Assembly: GCF_900182595.1 (NCBI RefSeq)
Contig: NZ_FXTN01000014.1
Span: forward strand, 62,001-126,000
Source: Pedobacter westerhofensis
GTDB taxonomy: Bacteria > Bacteroidota > Bacteroidia > Sphingobacteriales > Sphingobacteriaceae
Reading direction: 5' to 3'
DNA: 64,000 bases
Below, piece after piece: positions 1 to 9,276 of this stretch. The notes beneath the pieces were generated by a model. It ran no database searches, was not told the DNA's origin, and was given only the letters and a program-made list of their open reading frames with translations. A program made the position numbers and the translations under genes. Each line of letters opens with the position of its first letter. Positions within the stretch are counted from its first letter, which is position 1.

Positions 1-1
1 A

Positions 2-364
2 ATCCTGCTGCACCAGATCAGGCAGGATGATACCCTTTACCTCAGGCTTGAATACAGCCCGGGAACTTCCCAAACTACCTTTATTCCACTGGTGCTGCTC
101 ACCCTTGCAGAGAATATATTTAAACATGGTAACCTGAGCAGGGCATCCCGTCCGGCTACGATCTCCGTCAGGATTACCCAGGCCAATCTTCAGATTACAA
201 CAGCAAACCTGATCAATGAAGGAAAAGGTGAAATCAGCCATCACCTTGGACTGGAAAATATCAGGCAGCGGCTCTTGCATACTTATGGAGAAAAATCCAG
301 CATTATATATTCTACAGACACTGATCATTATTTTCATGTAAATGTTACGTTGAGCTATCATTGA
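2..364 (+). CDS. LytS-type sensor histidine kinase, C-terminal fragment
   Basis: The window opens inside this gene; the frame is open from base 2 to the stop at 362-364. The visible part is the ATP-binding end of a LytS/YehU-family kinase: a PLVLLTLAENIFKHG stretch (the N-box helix with Glu, Asn and His), then HHLGLENIRQRL, the G-box region usual for this family, and a short beta end. Such kinases phosphorylate LytTR response regulators. The membrane and dimerisation parts and any partner regulator lie outside the window. No stem-loop is obvious after the stop. The family call is firm; signal and target cannot be read here. Confidence 0.85.
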   Translation: MLLHQIRQDDTLYLRLEYSPGTSQTTFIPLVLLTLAENIFKHGNLSRASRPATISVRITQANLQITTANLINEGKGEISHHLGLENIRQRLLHTYGEKSSIIYSTDTDHYFHVNVTLSYH

Positions 365-595
365 TCTTCCTACGGTAATTTGTAGTAAATAATTACCATC
401 AATCCACTGGTTTGTAATGGTGTTGTCTGTTTTAAAAGACTTATATCCTTATTTTATTTTGTATTTATCATATATAGATGTATTATATTGTGGCTTTATG
501 CTTTTGTTGACATTTTTGGCATTATCTCTCTACAACAGCCCTGTTTTGGTATGTGGTTTGTAAACTTTCAGGTATCTAACTTGAAAAACAAAATT

Positions 596-1123
596 ATGAG
601 CACAAACGACTTCAATTACCAGCTTTACAGTTATAAGGACTCCTTACATGCATTTGCGATCTCGTTTACTCGGGATGTTGAAGACGCAAACGACCTGGTG
701 CAGGATACCATGTTAAAGGCCATTAATTATTCTACACATTTTAAAGAAGGGACTAATTTTAAGGCCTGGCTTTACACCATCATGAAAAACACTTTCATCA
801 ATAATTACAGAAGGGCCACCAAAACTAATTCTATCATGACTGTAACTGATGAGATCACTTCAGACAAACTGCACTACAGTGCCAGTGTTAATGATAGTGA
901 TGGTAAATTTGTAATGGAAGATATTTATAAAGCGCTTGCAAAATTACAGCCTGAATACTATGTGCCTTTTCTGAAATACTTTGAAGGCTTTAAATACTAT
1001 GAAATTGCAGAACAACTGGATATTCCAATTGGAACTGTTAAAACAAGAATACATGTTGCCAGGCAACTGCTCAAAAAAAGCCTGAAAATGCATTATCAAA
1101 ATTTTCTGCCAAAGGTAGCTTAG
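596..1123 (+). CDS. ECF-type RNA polymerase sigma factor
   Basis: A 175-residue sigma-70 family factor of the extracytoplasmic-function type. Region 2 is seen as DVEDANDLVQDTMLKA followed by FKAWLYTIMKNTFINNYRR; region 4 as a helix-turn-helix, YYEIAEQLDIPIGTVKTRI, near the C-terminus. It would direct RNA polymerase to a small set of promoters. I start it at the ATG at 596 (MSTNDFNYQL) because the 36 residues that an upstream start at 488 would add are not like the family. No anti-sigma gene follows: the next gene is a DUF1345 membrane protein in the same direction after about 95 bases. This resembles the short stand-alone sigma factors common in Sphingobacteriaceae. Its target genes are unknown. 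Confidence 0.9.
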   Translation: MSTNDFNYQLYSYKDSLHAFAISFTRDVEDANDLVQDTMLKAINYSTHFKEGTNFKAWLYTIMKNTFINNYRRATKTNSIMTVTDEITSDKLHYSASVNDSDGKFVMEDIYKALAKLQPEYYVPFLKYFEGFKYYEIAEQLDIPIGTVKTRIHVARQLLKKSLKMHYQNFLPKVA

Positions 1124-1218
1124 TCATCGCTTTAGCTATCAAAAGATGATCAGTGCTGATTATATTGTTTAATTTGACTACCATTGTGTATTCATTTTTA
1201 CTAAATCACGCCACCTGA

Positions 1219-1893
1219 ATGTATATTACAAGACTAGATGCACACCATAAATTGCTGATCTCTCTTGTTGCAGCACTGATCATCTTCTTTTCTGTCCACA
1301 CCAAAGTTTCTCTCAATACCAGTCTTGTGATCACCTGGATTACCTATGCATCCTTCATGCTGGGACTCTACTGGTCGACCATTTTTACTGTTCATCCGCT
1401 GGAAATGAAAAAGGTGGCAAAGATGCAGGACAGCAACCGTACCCTGATATTTATGTTTGTGCTGGCTGCTGCCGTAGCGAGCCTCTTTGTAGTAGTACTT
1501 TTGTTAAGTTCTACAAAACAGTTGACCGGGGTAGAACTGTCACTTCATGTTTTTCTGTCTGTTGCTGCCGTAGTTTGTTCATGGGCTTTGGTACACACGA
1601 TATTTGTATTCCGGTACGCACACCTGTATTATGAAAATGCACCTGTAAAAAATGAGGGGGCAGACTCAAAATATGTAGAAGGACTGGAATTTCCGGAAGA
1701 GAAGGAACCGGATTATCTCGATTTTAGTTACTTTTCATTTGTGATCGGTATGACCTTCCAGGTATCGGATGTTGAGATCAGCTCTAAACGTATCCGCCGT
1801 CTGGCTTTAATGCACAGTCTGGTTTCCTTTGCTTTCAACACCGTTATAGTTGCCCTAAGCATCAACATCATCTCAGGACTGATCACCAAATAA
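1219..1893 (+). CDS. DUF1345 family membrane protein
   Basis: A 224-residue inner-membrane protein with about five hydrophobic segments (roughly residues 12-28, 35-52, 78-98, 108-130 and 200-220). The C-terminal block YLDFSYFSFVIGMTFQVSD followed by SSKRIRRLALMHS is the hallmark of the DUF1345 family. The function of the family is not known. The start at 1219 is the first ATG and gives a short cytoplasmic N-terminus before the first helix. The gene ends 18 bases before the convergent cupin gene, with no room for a usual terminator between them. Confidence 0.85.
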   Translation: MYITRLDAHHKLLISLVAALIIFFSVHTKVSLNTSLVITWITYASFMLGLYWSTIFTVHPLEMKKVAKMQDSNRTLIFMFVLAAAVASLFVVVLLLSSTKQLTGVELSLHVFLSVAAVVCSWALVHTIFVFRYAHLYYENAPVKNEGADSKYVEGLEFPEEKEPDYLDFSYFSFVIGMTFQVSDVEISSKRIRRLALMHSLVSFAFNTVIVALSINIISGLITK

Positions 1894-1911
1894 ATCTTAC
1901 CGGGCGCGTTT

Positions 1912-2631
1912 TTACTTTCTGCGTATCCGGGCAGTATGGTCTGTGCCGAACAGTTCAATCATCAGCAAAACAGCTCCCTCACTGAGGGATTCAAAATCTA
2001 CTTCTTCCAGATCGGACAGTGCCAGCCCATCCCGCATATGCAGTAAGCGGTGCTCTACCTCAAATGCGCCCGAAATCACAAAACTCAGCAATCTGCTATG
2101 TTTGTTCCGTAAGCGGTACATTCCTTCACTTCTGCCTTTAAAACGACCAATGTTTACACAAAAGGTGGTTACAGGAGCACAAAGCCTGATCAGCTGATTA
2201 TCCTCCGCATCCAGATCAAATTGATACAAGGCTGAAAGGTCAAGGTTTTTCTCGGTTTTAACGCACAACAGCAAATAATTTATCGTATCGTTGAGAAAAG
2301 GGTTTGATAGCGTAACTGCCGATTTTCTGGGCAGGCTGATGATCCTGAGTTCACCCACGTTTACCGTAAACTGATCTGTCACAGTACTGCTGAAATCAAG
2401 GTCGCCCGTAATTGGAAGTAAAACCATATAAGAGGCCTGCCTGATTTGTATGGTTACTGATCCTCCTCCAGCAAGTTCCTCATCGTTCAGGACAAAGAGT
2501 TTGGAAAGATTGAATTTGTGCGTGTTTTCATGAGCCCCGTAACTCAATGTACTGAATGACCGGTGTACGTCTGACTGGCGTATCCTACGCTGATCAGAGA
2601 GGAATATTTTTGCAGGTACTTGCCTGATCAT
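1912..2631 (-). CDS. Pirin-like / quercetinase-type cupin protein
   Basis: A 239-residue protein with the layout of short Bacteroidota pirin-like proteins. It starts with MIRQVPAKIFLSDQR, then RSFSTLSYG, a LFVLNDEELAGGGS segment and SYMVLLPITGDLDF, which fit the two cupin halves of the pirin/YhhW family. Classical pirins bind iron and some have quercetin 2,3-dioxygenase activity; the usual His-rich iron site is not clear here, so catalysis is doubtful. Its ATG overlaps the stop of the upstream 166-residue gene by four bases (ATGA type), which suggests coupled translation. It is the last gene of an apparent operon with the intradiol dioxygenase. The family call is moderately sure. Confidence 0.6.
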   Translation of the reverse strand: MIRQVPAKIFLSDQRRIRQSDVHRSFSTLSYGAHENTHKFNLSKLFVLNDEELAGGGSVTIQIRQASYMVLLPITGDLDFSSTVTDQFTVNVGELRIISLPRKSAVTLSNPFLNDTINYLLLCVKTEKNLDLSALYQFDLDAEDNQLIRLCAPVTTFCVNIGRFKGRSEGMYRLRNKHSRLLSFVISGAFEVEHRLLHMRDGLALSDLEEVDFESLSEGAVLLMIELFGTDHTARIRRK

Positions 2632-3128
2632 GGGATAATCTTTAATGAATTTATGGACAGAAAGGGGACCAGCTTTACGAGGTCCGTCAGCTCCGGCTGT
2701 TTGGCATCTTTTTGTGAGACCAGCAGGTAACTGCCGATGGAGTCATGCCATATCAGTGGTTCCGAATAAAAATTGATGGCTACCTGATGGGCAGAGCGCT
2801 GCGTGATATCCGAATTGATAATTTCAAAATGAAAACTCTTAAAATTCAGGAATTTATTTCCCAGGATATTATAGATATCAGGTATCCTTTCATTGAGCTG
2901 CTGCAAATATTCGATACAGGCGGCGCTGACCAGGAAATGAAGGCGCTCCGCATCTGGGACGTGCAGGACGAGCTGCGCAAGAGAAGTATATTTCTTTTCC
3001 TGGTTGTAATATTGCGCCTGCATCAGGAATTCGGTATAGGTATCATTGAAAACCAGCTGTTCCCAGATACCTGCGGCATTCGCGTCGATGATCTTGCGGT
3101 AGCAGAGGTTAATAATCCGTGTGGCCAT
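2628..3128 (-). CDS. Hypothetical protein between a dioxygenase and a cupin protein
   Basis: A 166-residue soluble protein that I do not recognise. There is no signal peptide, membrane segment or known metal motif. Predicted helices dominate the first half (IIDANAAGIWEQLVFNDT, FLMQAQYYNQEKKYTSLAQ), with a more strand-like second half containing FHFEIINSDITQRS and NFYSEPLIWHDSIGSYLL. It begins 7 bases after the intradiol dioxygenase stop and overlaps the following pirin-like gene by 4 bases, so all three are almost surely one transcript. Its size and place suggest an accessory role to one of the two neighbours, which is inference only. Confidence 0.7.
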   Translation of the reverse strand: MATRIINLCYRKIIDANAAGIWEQLVFNDTYTEFLMQAQYYNQEKKYTSLAQLVLHVPDAERLHFLVSAACIEYLQQLNERIPDIYNILGNKFLNFKSFHFEIINSDITQRSAHQVAINFYSEPLIWHDSIGSYLLVSQKDAKQPELTDLVKLVPFLSINSLKIIP

Positions 3129-3135
3129 TTCCTTC

Positions 3136-3867
3136 TTATGCTGGTACGCTAATGTTCATAGTTAAGGCAAATCCTGCCGTAGTGCTGCCTGTAACTGTTG
3201 CAACTTCAATCCCGGCAGTATCATCACTGAATACATTATCCTTTGCATTATAGGTGTAGCCGGTCATTCCCTTGGCATAGCCGTTTACTGCCAGGACAGC
3301 GCTGCCCGTAACTTCCGGAAATGCGATCTGTGTAACCTTTAGCGAGGTGCCGGAAGCATTATAAACATGCACATGGATATGTGTTGCCCTGCCGCTGTAC
3401 CAGCCAGGGAAAATTGAGGTAAAGGTGACCAGTCCGTTTGCATCCGTAGTTTGTCTTCCGCGCAGGAAATGAAGGCTCTGGTAGTCGGTACTCTGCATGC
3501 CGCTTCCTCCATATTCGGAGTAATTTCCTTCTGCGTCGCAATGCCAGATATCTACGATGGCGCCTGATATTGCTGCGCAGTTACTGTTACTGTTGCCGAT
3601 GGTGATTTTAATTGAAAGTGCATAACCTGTCCGCCCGTTAGTGATGTCAGGCCGTACGTAGGATGCCGGGACTTTTGTTGGAAAGGGCCCCTCTGTTTCT
3701 GTAGGCGCCAGGTTACATCCTGATGCTGATCCTGATGCACCGGTGCCTGGTGTGCCCGATGTTGTGGCGGTATCCGTTGTGCCCTCGACTTTAGAACAGG
3801 CATCAATAATAATAGGTGCAGAGAATGCACCGATCATCAAACTCCTTAAAAATTTTTTTCTTTCCAT
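3136..3867 (-). CDS. Exported intradiol ring-cleavage dioxygenase
   Basis: A 243-residue protein of the intradiol dioxygenase family (protocatechuate 3,4-dioxygenase/catechol 1,2-dioxygenase fold), which opens catechol-type rings between the two hydroxyls using Fe(III). The four iron ligands can be placed: Tyr116 (in DIWHCDAEGNYSEYG), Tyr157 (FPGWYSGR), His163 and His165 (THIHVHV). The N-terminus has basic residues, a hydrophobic stretch and Cys24 in an IDAC context, so it may be a lipoprotein; residues 27-50 are a Thr/Gly/Ser-rich linker. This exported form is common in Bacteroidota; its substrate is unknown. It leads an operon with the 166-residue protein and the pirin-like protein. Confidence 0.9.
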   Translation of the reverse strand: MERKKFLRSLMIGAFSAPIIIDACSKVEGTTDTATTSGTPGTGASGSASGCNLAPTETEGPFPTKVPASYVRPDITNGRTGYALSIKITIGNSNSNCAAISGAIVDIWHCDAEGNYSEYGGSGMQSTDYQSLHFLRGRQTTDANGLVTFTSIFPGWYSGRATHIHVHVYNASGTSLKVTQIAFPEVTGSAVLAVNGYAKGMTGYTYNAKDNVFSDDTAGIEVATVTGSTTAGFALTMNISVPA

Positions 3868-4047
3868 GTTATCCCTGCGTTTATAAGATTTAAATATAGG
3901 ATGCTGCTGCAGGTACAGGAGGCAGGTATCGGTTGATAGTGTAATTGTACCGATAAATTATAAAAAGATTAATGAAGCCCTTTTTGAATTAGGGAAAACC
4001 ATTTACCCGAAGCAGTGTTAAAATGTTGGAATTTAAAAACACATCCT

Positions 4048-4701
4048 ATGACTAACATTCAAAATATCGCATTATTGAGTTGCATTTCACTTTCCATGGC
4101 AGCCTGCAGCCCATCAGCATCAGACAAGAAAGATGGAACTACTACATTATCGGCAGACACAGCTATCAGTACAGTTGATAAAGACCAGGCAAAGAATGAT
4201 TCTTCAAGTCTGCAGCCTGCAGAAACAGGATTTATCCAGCAGGCAGCGGTTGGTGGTTTAATGGAAGTTGAAATGGGAAACCTGACCACACAGAAAAGTA
4301 AAAGCCCCAAAGTTCTGGCCTTTGCAAAAAGAATGATCACTGATCATACCGCTGCAAACAAAGAGCTTCAGCAGATTGCTGAAAGCCTTGGGGTAAAAGT
4401 TCCGGAGGCACTTCCATCTGAAGAGCAAAGCCATTTGGCGATGATGAGACAATCAGAAGCAAATGAATACGATCAGAGTTATATGGATATGATGGTGAAG
4501 GACCATGCTAAAACCATAGACCTGTTTAATGGGGCAACAAAATTTAAAAATGACAAACTGCGTGCTTTTGCGCAGAAAACGCTTCCGGTATTACAGCAGC
4601 ATAATCAGATGGCTATCGGTATAGACTCTGTCATCATGGTGAAAAAACCTGACAACAGGGGAGATGACCTGCCTAATGTAGATAAAAAGCATAAAAATTA
4701 A
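4048..4701 (+). CDS. DUF4142 domain lipoprotein
   Basis: I start this gene at the ATG at 4048, giving a signal peptide (MTNIQNIALLSCISLSMAAC) that ends in a lipobox with Cys20; the only longer option is a GTG at 4015, which would spoil the signal sequence. The mature protein carries a low-complexity Ser/Asp/Lys linker and then a DUF4142 four-helix, ferritin-like bundle: TGFIQQAAVGGLMEVEMGN, FAKRMITDHTAANKEL and YMDMMVKDHAKTIDLF are the family's typical helices. DUF4142 proteins are periplasmic or outer-membrane bound and often stress-linked, but no biochemical role is settled. A strong terminator follows, so it is probably a single-gene unit. Confidence 0.88.
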   Translation: MTNIQNIALLSCISLSMAACSPSASDKKDGTTTLSADTAISTVDKDQAKNDSSSLQPAETGFIQQAAVGGLMEVEMGNLTTQKSKSPKVLAFAKRMITDHTAANKELQQIAESLGVKVPEALPSEEQSHLAMMRQSEANEYDQSYMDMMVKDHAKTIDLFNGATKFKNDKLRAFAQKTLPVLQQHNQMAIGIDSVIMVKKPDNRGDDLPNVDKKHKN

Positions 4702-4715
4702 TCTTTTTGCGATTG

Positions 4716-4745
4716 AAAGTCCGGTTTAAGCCGGACTTTTCTTTT
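4716..4745 (+). terminator. Rho-independent terminator after the DUF4142 gene
   Basis: A perfect 9-bp stem (AAAGTCCGG / CCGGACTTT) with a 6-base loop is followed by a T-rich run, 15 bases after the stop codon. Confidence 0.9.
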
Positions 4746-5026
4746 AGAGGCCTGTCTAGTCTTTTGATTTTTTTGATGCAGAAGATTTTCCTCTTCCTTT
4801 TGTAACATTTTAGTATTAATCAATTATGATTAACTATTTTTTAATGTGTTTTTAATCCATTTTTAATCTGGCATACCGCTCTGTCCTGTTTAACCTGCTT
4901 TTTGTCAATAAAACACCATAAAAAGGTAAGTTATTGCTGTTAACTTCTTGTTAATATTGGCTTAATACATGAACTTTACTTTCGTACCGTTTTCAATAAA
5001 GGAAACTGAGTTATTAAAAACTACGA
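4746..5026 (+). other. Intergenic leader before the Oar-like receptor
   Basis: About 280 bases without an open frame that I can support. It is AT-rich with repeated TTAAT/TTTTTAAT runs. A possible promoter for the receptor has TTG at 4957-4959 and TACTTTCG at 4977-4984, close to the phylum's TAnnTTTG element, but the 17-base spacing is short. Nothing else stands out. Confidence 0.4.
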
Positions 5027-8000
5027 ATGAAAAAACAACTACTTTTAATTTTATTAATGCTTACAACTGTGTGGACCAGCAATGCTGTGTTTGCTCAGGG
5101 AGTAACTACTGCATCCGTAAACGGTGTGGTTACAGACGGGAAAGCGCCCATCCCGGGCGCAACGGTGGTCCTCACACATGTGCCAACCGGTACGGTTTAC
5201 ACGGCTACCACAAGAGCCAACGGCCGTTACAACTTAATTAACGTTAAAGTTGGCGGACCTTATGTATTGAAAATAACTTATGTAGGATTCAATGCCTATG
5301 TAAGAGAGAATTTTAGCTTATCTATTGGTCAGGATGAGGCAATCAACGCCCAACTGTCAGACAGTGCTACAGACCTTAAACAGGTAAATGTTGTAGGCCA
5401 GCAGGGTAAAGTGATCAACTCATCCCGCACAGGTGCCAGAGAGACAATCACAAGAGCCCAGATTGATGCTTTGCCAACAATCAACAGGTCTTTATCTGAT
5501 TTTACTAAACTGACGCCCTCTGCAAGTTCTACCAGTGCAATGAGCTTTGGCGGACGAAGCAGCACATTCAACAACATCACGGTGGATGGTGCTTTGTTTA
5601 ACAACTCTTTTGGTTTGTCGGGCACATTGGGCGGACAGGCAAGTTCACAGCCTATTTCATTGGATGCGATTGATCAGATCCAGGTTGATCTTGCACCGTA
5701 TGATGTTCGTCAGGGTTTCTTTACAGGTGCAGGTGTGAATACTGTCATCAAATCAGGTACGAATGAGATTAAAGGATCAGTTTATTATTACGGACGTGGT
5801 ACAGGTTTGACAGGTTACAATGCCGGTACTACCAAAATCACAAAAATTCCTTTTGATTATAACTCACGTGGAGTAAGCCTTGGCGGCCCGATTATCAAAA
5901 ACAAATTGTTCTTCTTTGTTTCCGGTGAGCAGGAGCGGATCAGCAATCCGGCATCTACATTTGTTGCTGCCAGAGATGGTGTGAGTGGTGCAAACGTTTC
6001 TCAGGCACAGGCCTCAACACTTGAAGCAATCGCTACTACCCTGAAAACCAAATATGGCTATGATCCCGGTGCATATGAGAACTTCTCTTACAAAACACAA
6101 AGTGACAAGATCACCGTTAAGTTAGACTGGAACATCAATAAAAACAATACTTTAAGTGCTAAATACTTTTACCTGAAATCATTTAAAGACCAGCCTGCAA
6201 GTAATTCAGGAATCACCAATGCTGGTGTAGGTTACGGATCAACCCGTGCGCCGGGAGTGAACACCTTGCCATTTGCAGGTTCAGGTTATACGATCAATAA
6301 CAATTTTAACATCGGTATGCTGGAATTAAACAGTAAGATCAGCAATACCATCTCCAATAAACTGACTGCAGGATATTCTGCCCTGCGCGATTTCCGTTCT
6401 TCGCTTTCGGGTTCAAATGTGCCGATGGTTGATATAGGTAACGGAACCTCAAGTGCTACAGGTGCAGTACTTACTGCTGCCAACCAAACCATGACCAGTT
6501 TTGGTTATGAATTGTACACTGCCGGTAACTTGCTTTCATCCAACATCGGCCAGCTGTCAGACGACTTAACAGTTTTTGCAGGCAAACATGAGTTTACATT
6601 TGGTACCAGCAACCAGTCGCAGAGCTTTACCAATGGTTTTGCTCCTGACTACAATGGCTTATATACCTATAACTCGGCTTCAGATTTCATCAACGGTTTG
6701 CCGGCTGCTGCTTATACGTACCGTAATGCGGCTGACGGTGGCAATTTGCCGTTGGCTAAAATCAAATCTTACAATTTTAGCTTATATGCACAGGACAAAT
6801 ACCGCGTAACGCCAAACTTTGTACTTACTTACGGTTTAAGAGCTGACTATAATTACTATCCAACAGACCTTGCTGCCAATCCCAATGCAGCAGCTTTAAC
6901 ATTCCAGGGCGGTACTCAGGTTGACGTGTCAAAACTGCCTAAAAGCAGAATCCAAATGTCGCCGCGTGCCGGTTTCAACTGGGACGTAAATGGTGATCAC
7001 AGCACTCAGATCCGCGGTGGTTCTGGTTTGTTCTCCGGCCTTACTCCATTTGTATGGATCTCTAACCAGGCCTCTAACGGCGGAACATTGTTCAGCTCAG
7101 GTACCGTTACCAAAGCTGCATCGCCCAATGATCCGCGTTTGATCTACAATCCAAATGTGGATGCCAACCGTCCAACCGGGGCCGTTGCTGCCAATACCTC
7201 CTATGAACTGGACGTAACTGATCCAAACCTTAAACTGCCAAAGATCTGGAGAACAAACGTTGCCATCGATCAGCAGTTGCCATTTGGTATTATTGGTACC
7301 ATCGAGGCTGCCTCCACCAAAGATATCAATGCAATCTATACCAAAAACTTAGTGGTTTCTGACGGATATGTTACTTTGCCGGGAACGGAAGGGCAGATTC
7401 GTTACAACAGTGCCAACACTACAATTAACAGTTCGCCTGCCAGTGCTGCAAACCCTACAATTACGGGCTTATATTACCTGACCAATACAAATAAAGGTTA
7501 CTCTTATTTTGTTACCGGTCAGCTCCAAAAGAGTTTCCTCGGTGGTTTCTATGCCAATGTTGCCTATACACATACTGTATCTAAAGACGTGAACGACGGC
7601 GGTTCAACTGCCAGTTCAATCTGGAGCGGAAGACCTGTTTCAGGAGATCCAAACGGTAATGTTTTATCTAATAGTACTTATGTAATGCCAAACCGTTTTA
7701 TCGCTTCCCTGGCTTACAGAAAAGAATACAGTAAAAACTATGCTACTTCAGTTGGAATATTCTTTGAAGCTTCAAACAATGGTGCAGTTTCTTACATCGT
7801 AGGAAATGGTGGAACAGGTATCGGAGATATCAACCGTGATGGTGCAACGAACGACCTTATGTATATCCCAAGAAATCAGGGTGACATCATTCTGGTTCCT
7901 GACTTTACAGCATCCGGAACAGCGCTGGGTGATACAAGGACACCAGCTCAACTGTGGAACCAGCTGAATGCTTACATCAATCAGGACAAATACCTGAGCG

Positions 8001-8389
8001 AGCACAGAGGCGAATTTGCAAAAAGAAATACTGCAATCTTACCTTACTTTAAACGTGCGGATTTAAATATTACACAAGACTTCTTTGTGAAATCCGGTAA
8101 AAACAGAACAACAAGAAATACCATTCGTGTTGAATTTAACATGATCAACGTGGGCAACTTCCTGAACAAGAACTGGGGCACATATCAAACTACGTACAGC
8201 GGTATTAATACTGGTGCTGTTGCGCTCCTTACTTACAAAGGTCTTGATGCTACCACCGGAAGGCCAACTTATTCTTTTCCTTACCTGGACAAAAACAACT
8301 TAATCCCGGTAACTCAATCTTCTAAAGTAAATACTGACCAGATCTCGCGCTGGCAGGCACAAATTGGTGTAAGATATATCTTCAACTAA
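5027..8389 (+). CDS. TonB-dependent outer-membrane receptor, Oar-like
   Basis: A 1120-residue outer-membrane protein. Residues 1-24 are a signal peptide ending in VFAQ. A carboxypeptidase-regulatory-like beta-sandwich follows (about 28-115, with GKAPIPGATVVLTHVPTGT), then a plug domain (about 125-245; RETITRAQIDALPTINRS, GGRSSTFNNITVDG) and a long beta-barrel ending in the aromatic-terminated strand VRYIFN. The plug sequence and the length are those of Oar-type receptors, which differ from SusC and from siderophore receptors. It would import or secrete a large substrate using TonB energy; one Oar homologue in Myxococcus exports a protease. There is no SusD partner. The gene stands alone between two terminators. 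Confidence 0.9.
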   Translation: MKKQLLLILLMLTTVWTSNAVFAQGVTTASVNGVVTDGKAPIPGATVVLTHVPTGTVYTATTRANGRYNLINVKVGGPYVLKITYVGFNAYVRENFSLSIGQDEAINAQLSDSATDLKQVNVVGQQGKVINSSRTGARETITRAQIDALPTINRSLSDFTKLTPSASSTSAMSFGGRSSTFNNITVDGALFNNSFGLSGTLGGQASSQPISLDAIDQIQVDLAPYDVRQGFFTGAGVNTVIKSGTNEIKGSVYYYGRGTGLTGYNAGTTKITKIPFDYNSRGVSLGGPIIKNKLFFFVSGEQERISNPASTFVAARDGVSGANVSQAQASTLEAIATTLKTKYGYDPGAYENFSYKTQSDKITVKLDWNINKNNTLSAKYFYLKSFKDQPASNSGITNAGVGYGSTRAPGVNTLPFAGSGYTINNNFNIGMLELNSKISNTISNKLTAGYSALRDFRSSLSGSNVPMVDIGNGTSSATGAVLTAANQTMTSFGYELYTAGNLLSSNIGQLSDDLTVFAGKHEFTFGTSNQSQSFTNGFAPDYNGLYTYNSASDFINGLPAAAYTYRNAADGGNLPLAKIKSYNFSLYAQDKYRVTPNFVLTYGLRADYNYYPTDLAANPNAAALTFQGGTQVDVSKLPKSRIQMSPRAGFNWDVNGDHSTQIRGGSGLFSGLTPFVWISNQASNGGTLFSSGTVTKAASPNDPRLIYNPNVDANRPTGAVAANTSYELDVTDPNLKLPKIWRTNVAIDQQLPFGIIGTIEAASTKDINAIYTKNLVVSDGYVTLPGTEGQIRYNSANTTINSSPASAANPTITGLYYLTNTNKGYSYFVTGQLQKSFLGGFYANVAYTHTVSKDVNDGGSTASSIWSGRPVSGDPNGNVLSNSTYVMPNRFIASLAYRKEYSKNYATSVGIFFEASNNGAVSYIVGNGGTGIGDINRDGATNDLMYIPRNQGDIILVPDFTASGTALGDTRTPAQLWNQLNAYINQDKYLSEHRGEFAKRNTAILPYFKRADLNITQDFFVKSGKNRTTRNTIRVEFNMINVGNFLNKNWGTYQTTYSGINTGAVALLTYKGLDATTGRPTYSFPYLDKNNLIPVTQSSKVNTDQISRWQAQIGVRYIFN

Positions 8390-8410
8390 TACCGGTGTAA
8401 ACTGATGCTG

Positions 8411-8449
8411 AAAGCAGGCTGTCCAACAAGGATGGCCTGCTTTTTTTTT
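8411..8449 (+). terminator. Terminator after the Oar-like receptor
   Basis: A 14-bp stem (AAAGCAGGC, two G-T wobbles, TCC; loop AACAA) is followed by nine T residues, about 20 bases after the stop codon. Confidence 0.92.
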
Positions 8450-8589
8450 GCTTTGTTTCCGCAGCGTAAGAATACGTTTCAGTAGTATAAAATGCCATAT
8501 TCTATATGCAATAATGACAAAGTTATACAGTGATTTTGGGGACAATTGGCTAAGTTTACGATTATAAAATAACCTATAGATAAAATACT

Positions 8590-9216
8590 ATGGAATATCC
8601 AGAACCTAAAATCATTTTTTTTGACATTGGCGGAGTACTGTTAACCAATGGATGGGGCAACGACTCCCGTAAACTGGCGGCAAAAAAGTTTAACCTGGAT
8701 TATGACGAGCTGAACACGCTCCATAATTATATTTTTAACGTCTTTGAGATCGGTAACATCACGCTGGACGAATATCTGGATACTGTCGTATTTAATCACC
8801 CAAGAGAATTCACAAGAGAAGACTTTAAGGAATTTGTATTTTCCAGATCAGTTGAATTGCCCGGTTTACTGCAATGGTTGAAAGAATGGAAAAAGGAAAG
8901 CGGTTTCAGGATCATCTCAATAAATAACGAAGGCAAGGAACTGAATACCTACAGAGTAAAGAAATTTAAGCTCCATGAATGTTTTGACGCCTTTGTATCC
9001 TCATGTGATGTAAAGATGCGTAAGCCCGACCCTAATATATTTACGCTGGCATTAGGGATTGCACAGGCCAGGCCGCAGCAATGTTATTATTTTGATGACA
9101 GGATTTTCCAGGTCGAAACTGCAAAAAGGATGGGAATGCATGCTTTTCACCATACCAGTTTCGAAGAAACAAAAGCTATTCTGGAAAATATTTCTATCGA
9201 AGCAGCAAAGTCGTAA
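8590..9216 (+). CDS. HAD-superfamily hydrolase
   Basis: A 208-residue cytoplasmic protein of the haloacid dehalogenase superfamily. Motif I is IIFFDIGGVLL with the nucleophile Asp12; the second position, which is the general-acid Asp in most HAD phosphatases, is Gly14, as in the DxGGV subgroup. A helical cap covers about residues 20-95. Motif II is near SINNEG, motif III is the Lys of KMRKPDP, and motif IV is YYFDDR, which gives the acidic magnesium site. This group includes sugar-phosphate phosphatases and poorly active members, so no substrate is assigned. It lies alone between two hairpins and converges on a minus-strand unknown gene. Confidence 0.85.
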   Translation: MEYPEPKIIFFDIGGVLLTNGWGNDSRKLAAKKFNLDYDELNTLHNYIFNVFEIGNITLDEYLDTVVFNHPREFTREDFKEFVFSRSVELPGLLQWLKEWKKESGFRIISINNEGKELNTYRVKKFKLHECFDAFVSSCDVKMRKPDPNIFTLALGIAQARPQQCYYFDDRIFQVETAKRMGMHAFHHTSFEETKAILENISIEAAKS

Positions 9217-9226
9217 TTTTATACAG

Positions 9227-9260
9227 GAGAAGGTTAAGGGACTTTACCACTAACCTTCTC
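9227..9260. terminator. Hairpin between convergent genes
   Basis: A 10-bp perfect stem (GAGAAGGTTA / TAACCTTCTC) with a 14-base loop starts 10 bases after the HAD gene stop and lies just before the end of the convergent gene. The T-run is weak, so termination is likely but not sure. Confidence 0.6.
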
Positions 9261-9276
9261 TGGTCATCCTGGTGGT

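Noticed and set aside
2745..3152. A 135-codon plus-strand frame opposite the 166-residue gene
   Set aside because: It is antisense to a gene with tight operon junctions on both sides and shows no domain.
4969..5241. A 90-codon frame across the start of the Oar-like receptor
   Set aside because: It runs in another frame over the signal-peptide region of a clear receptor gene and has no family features.
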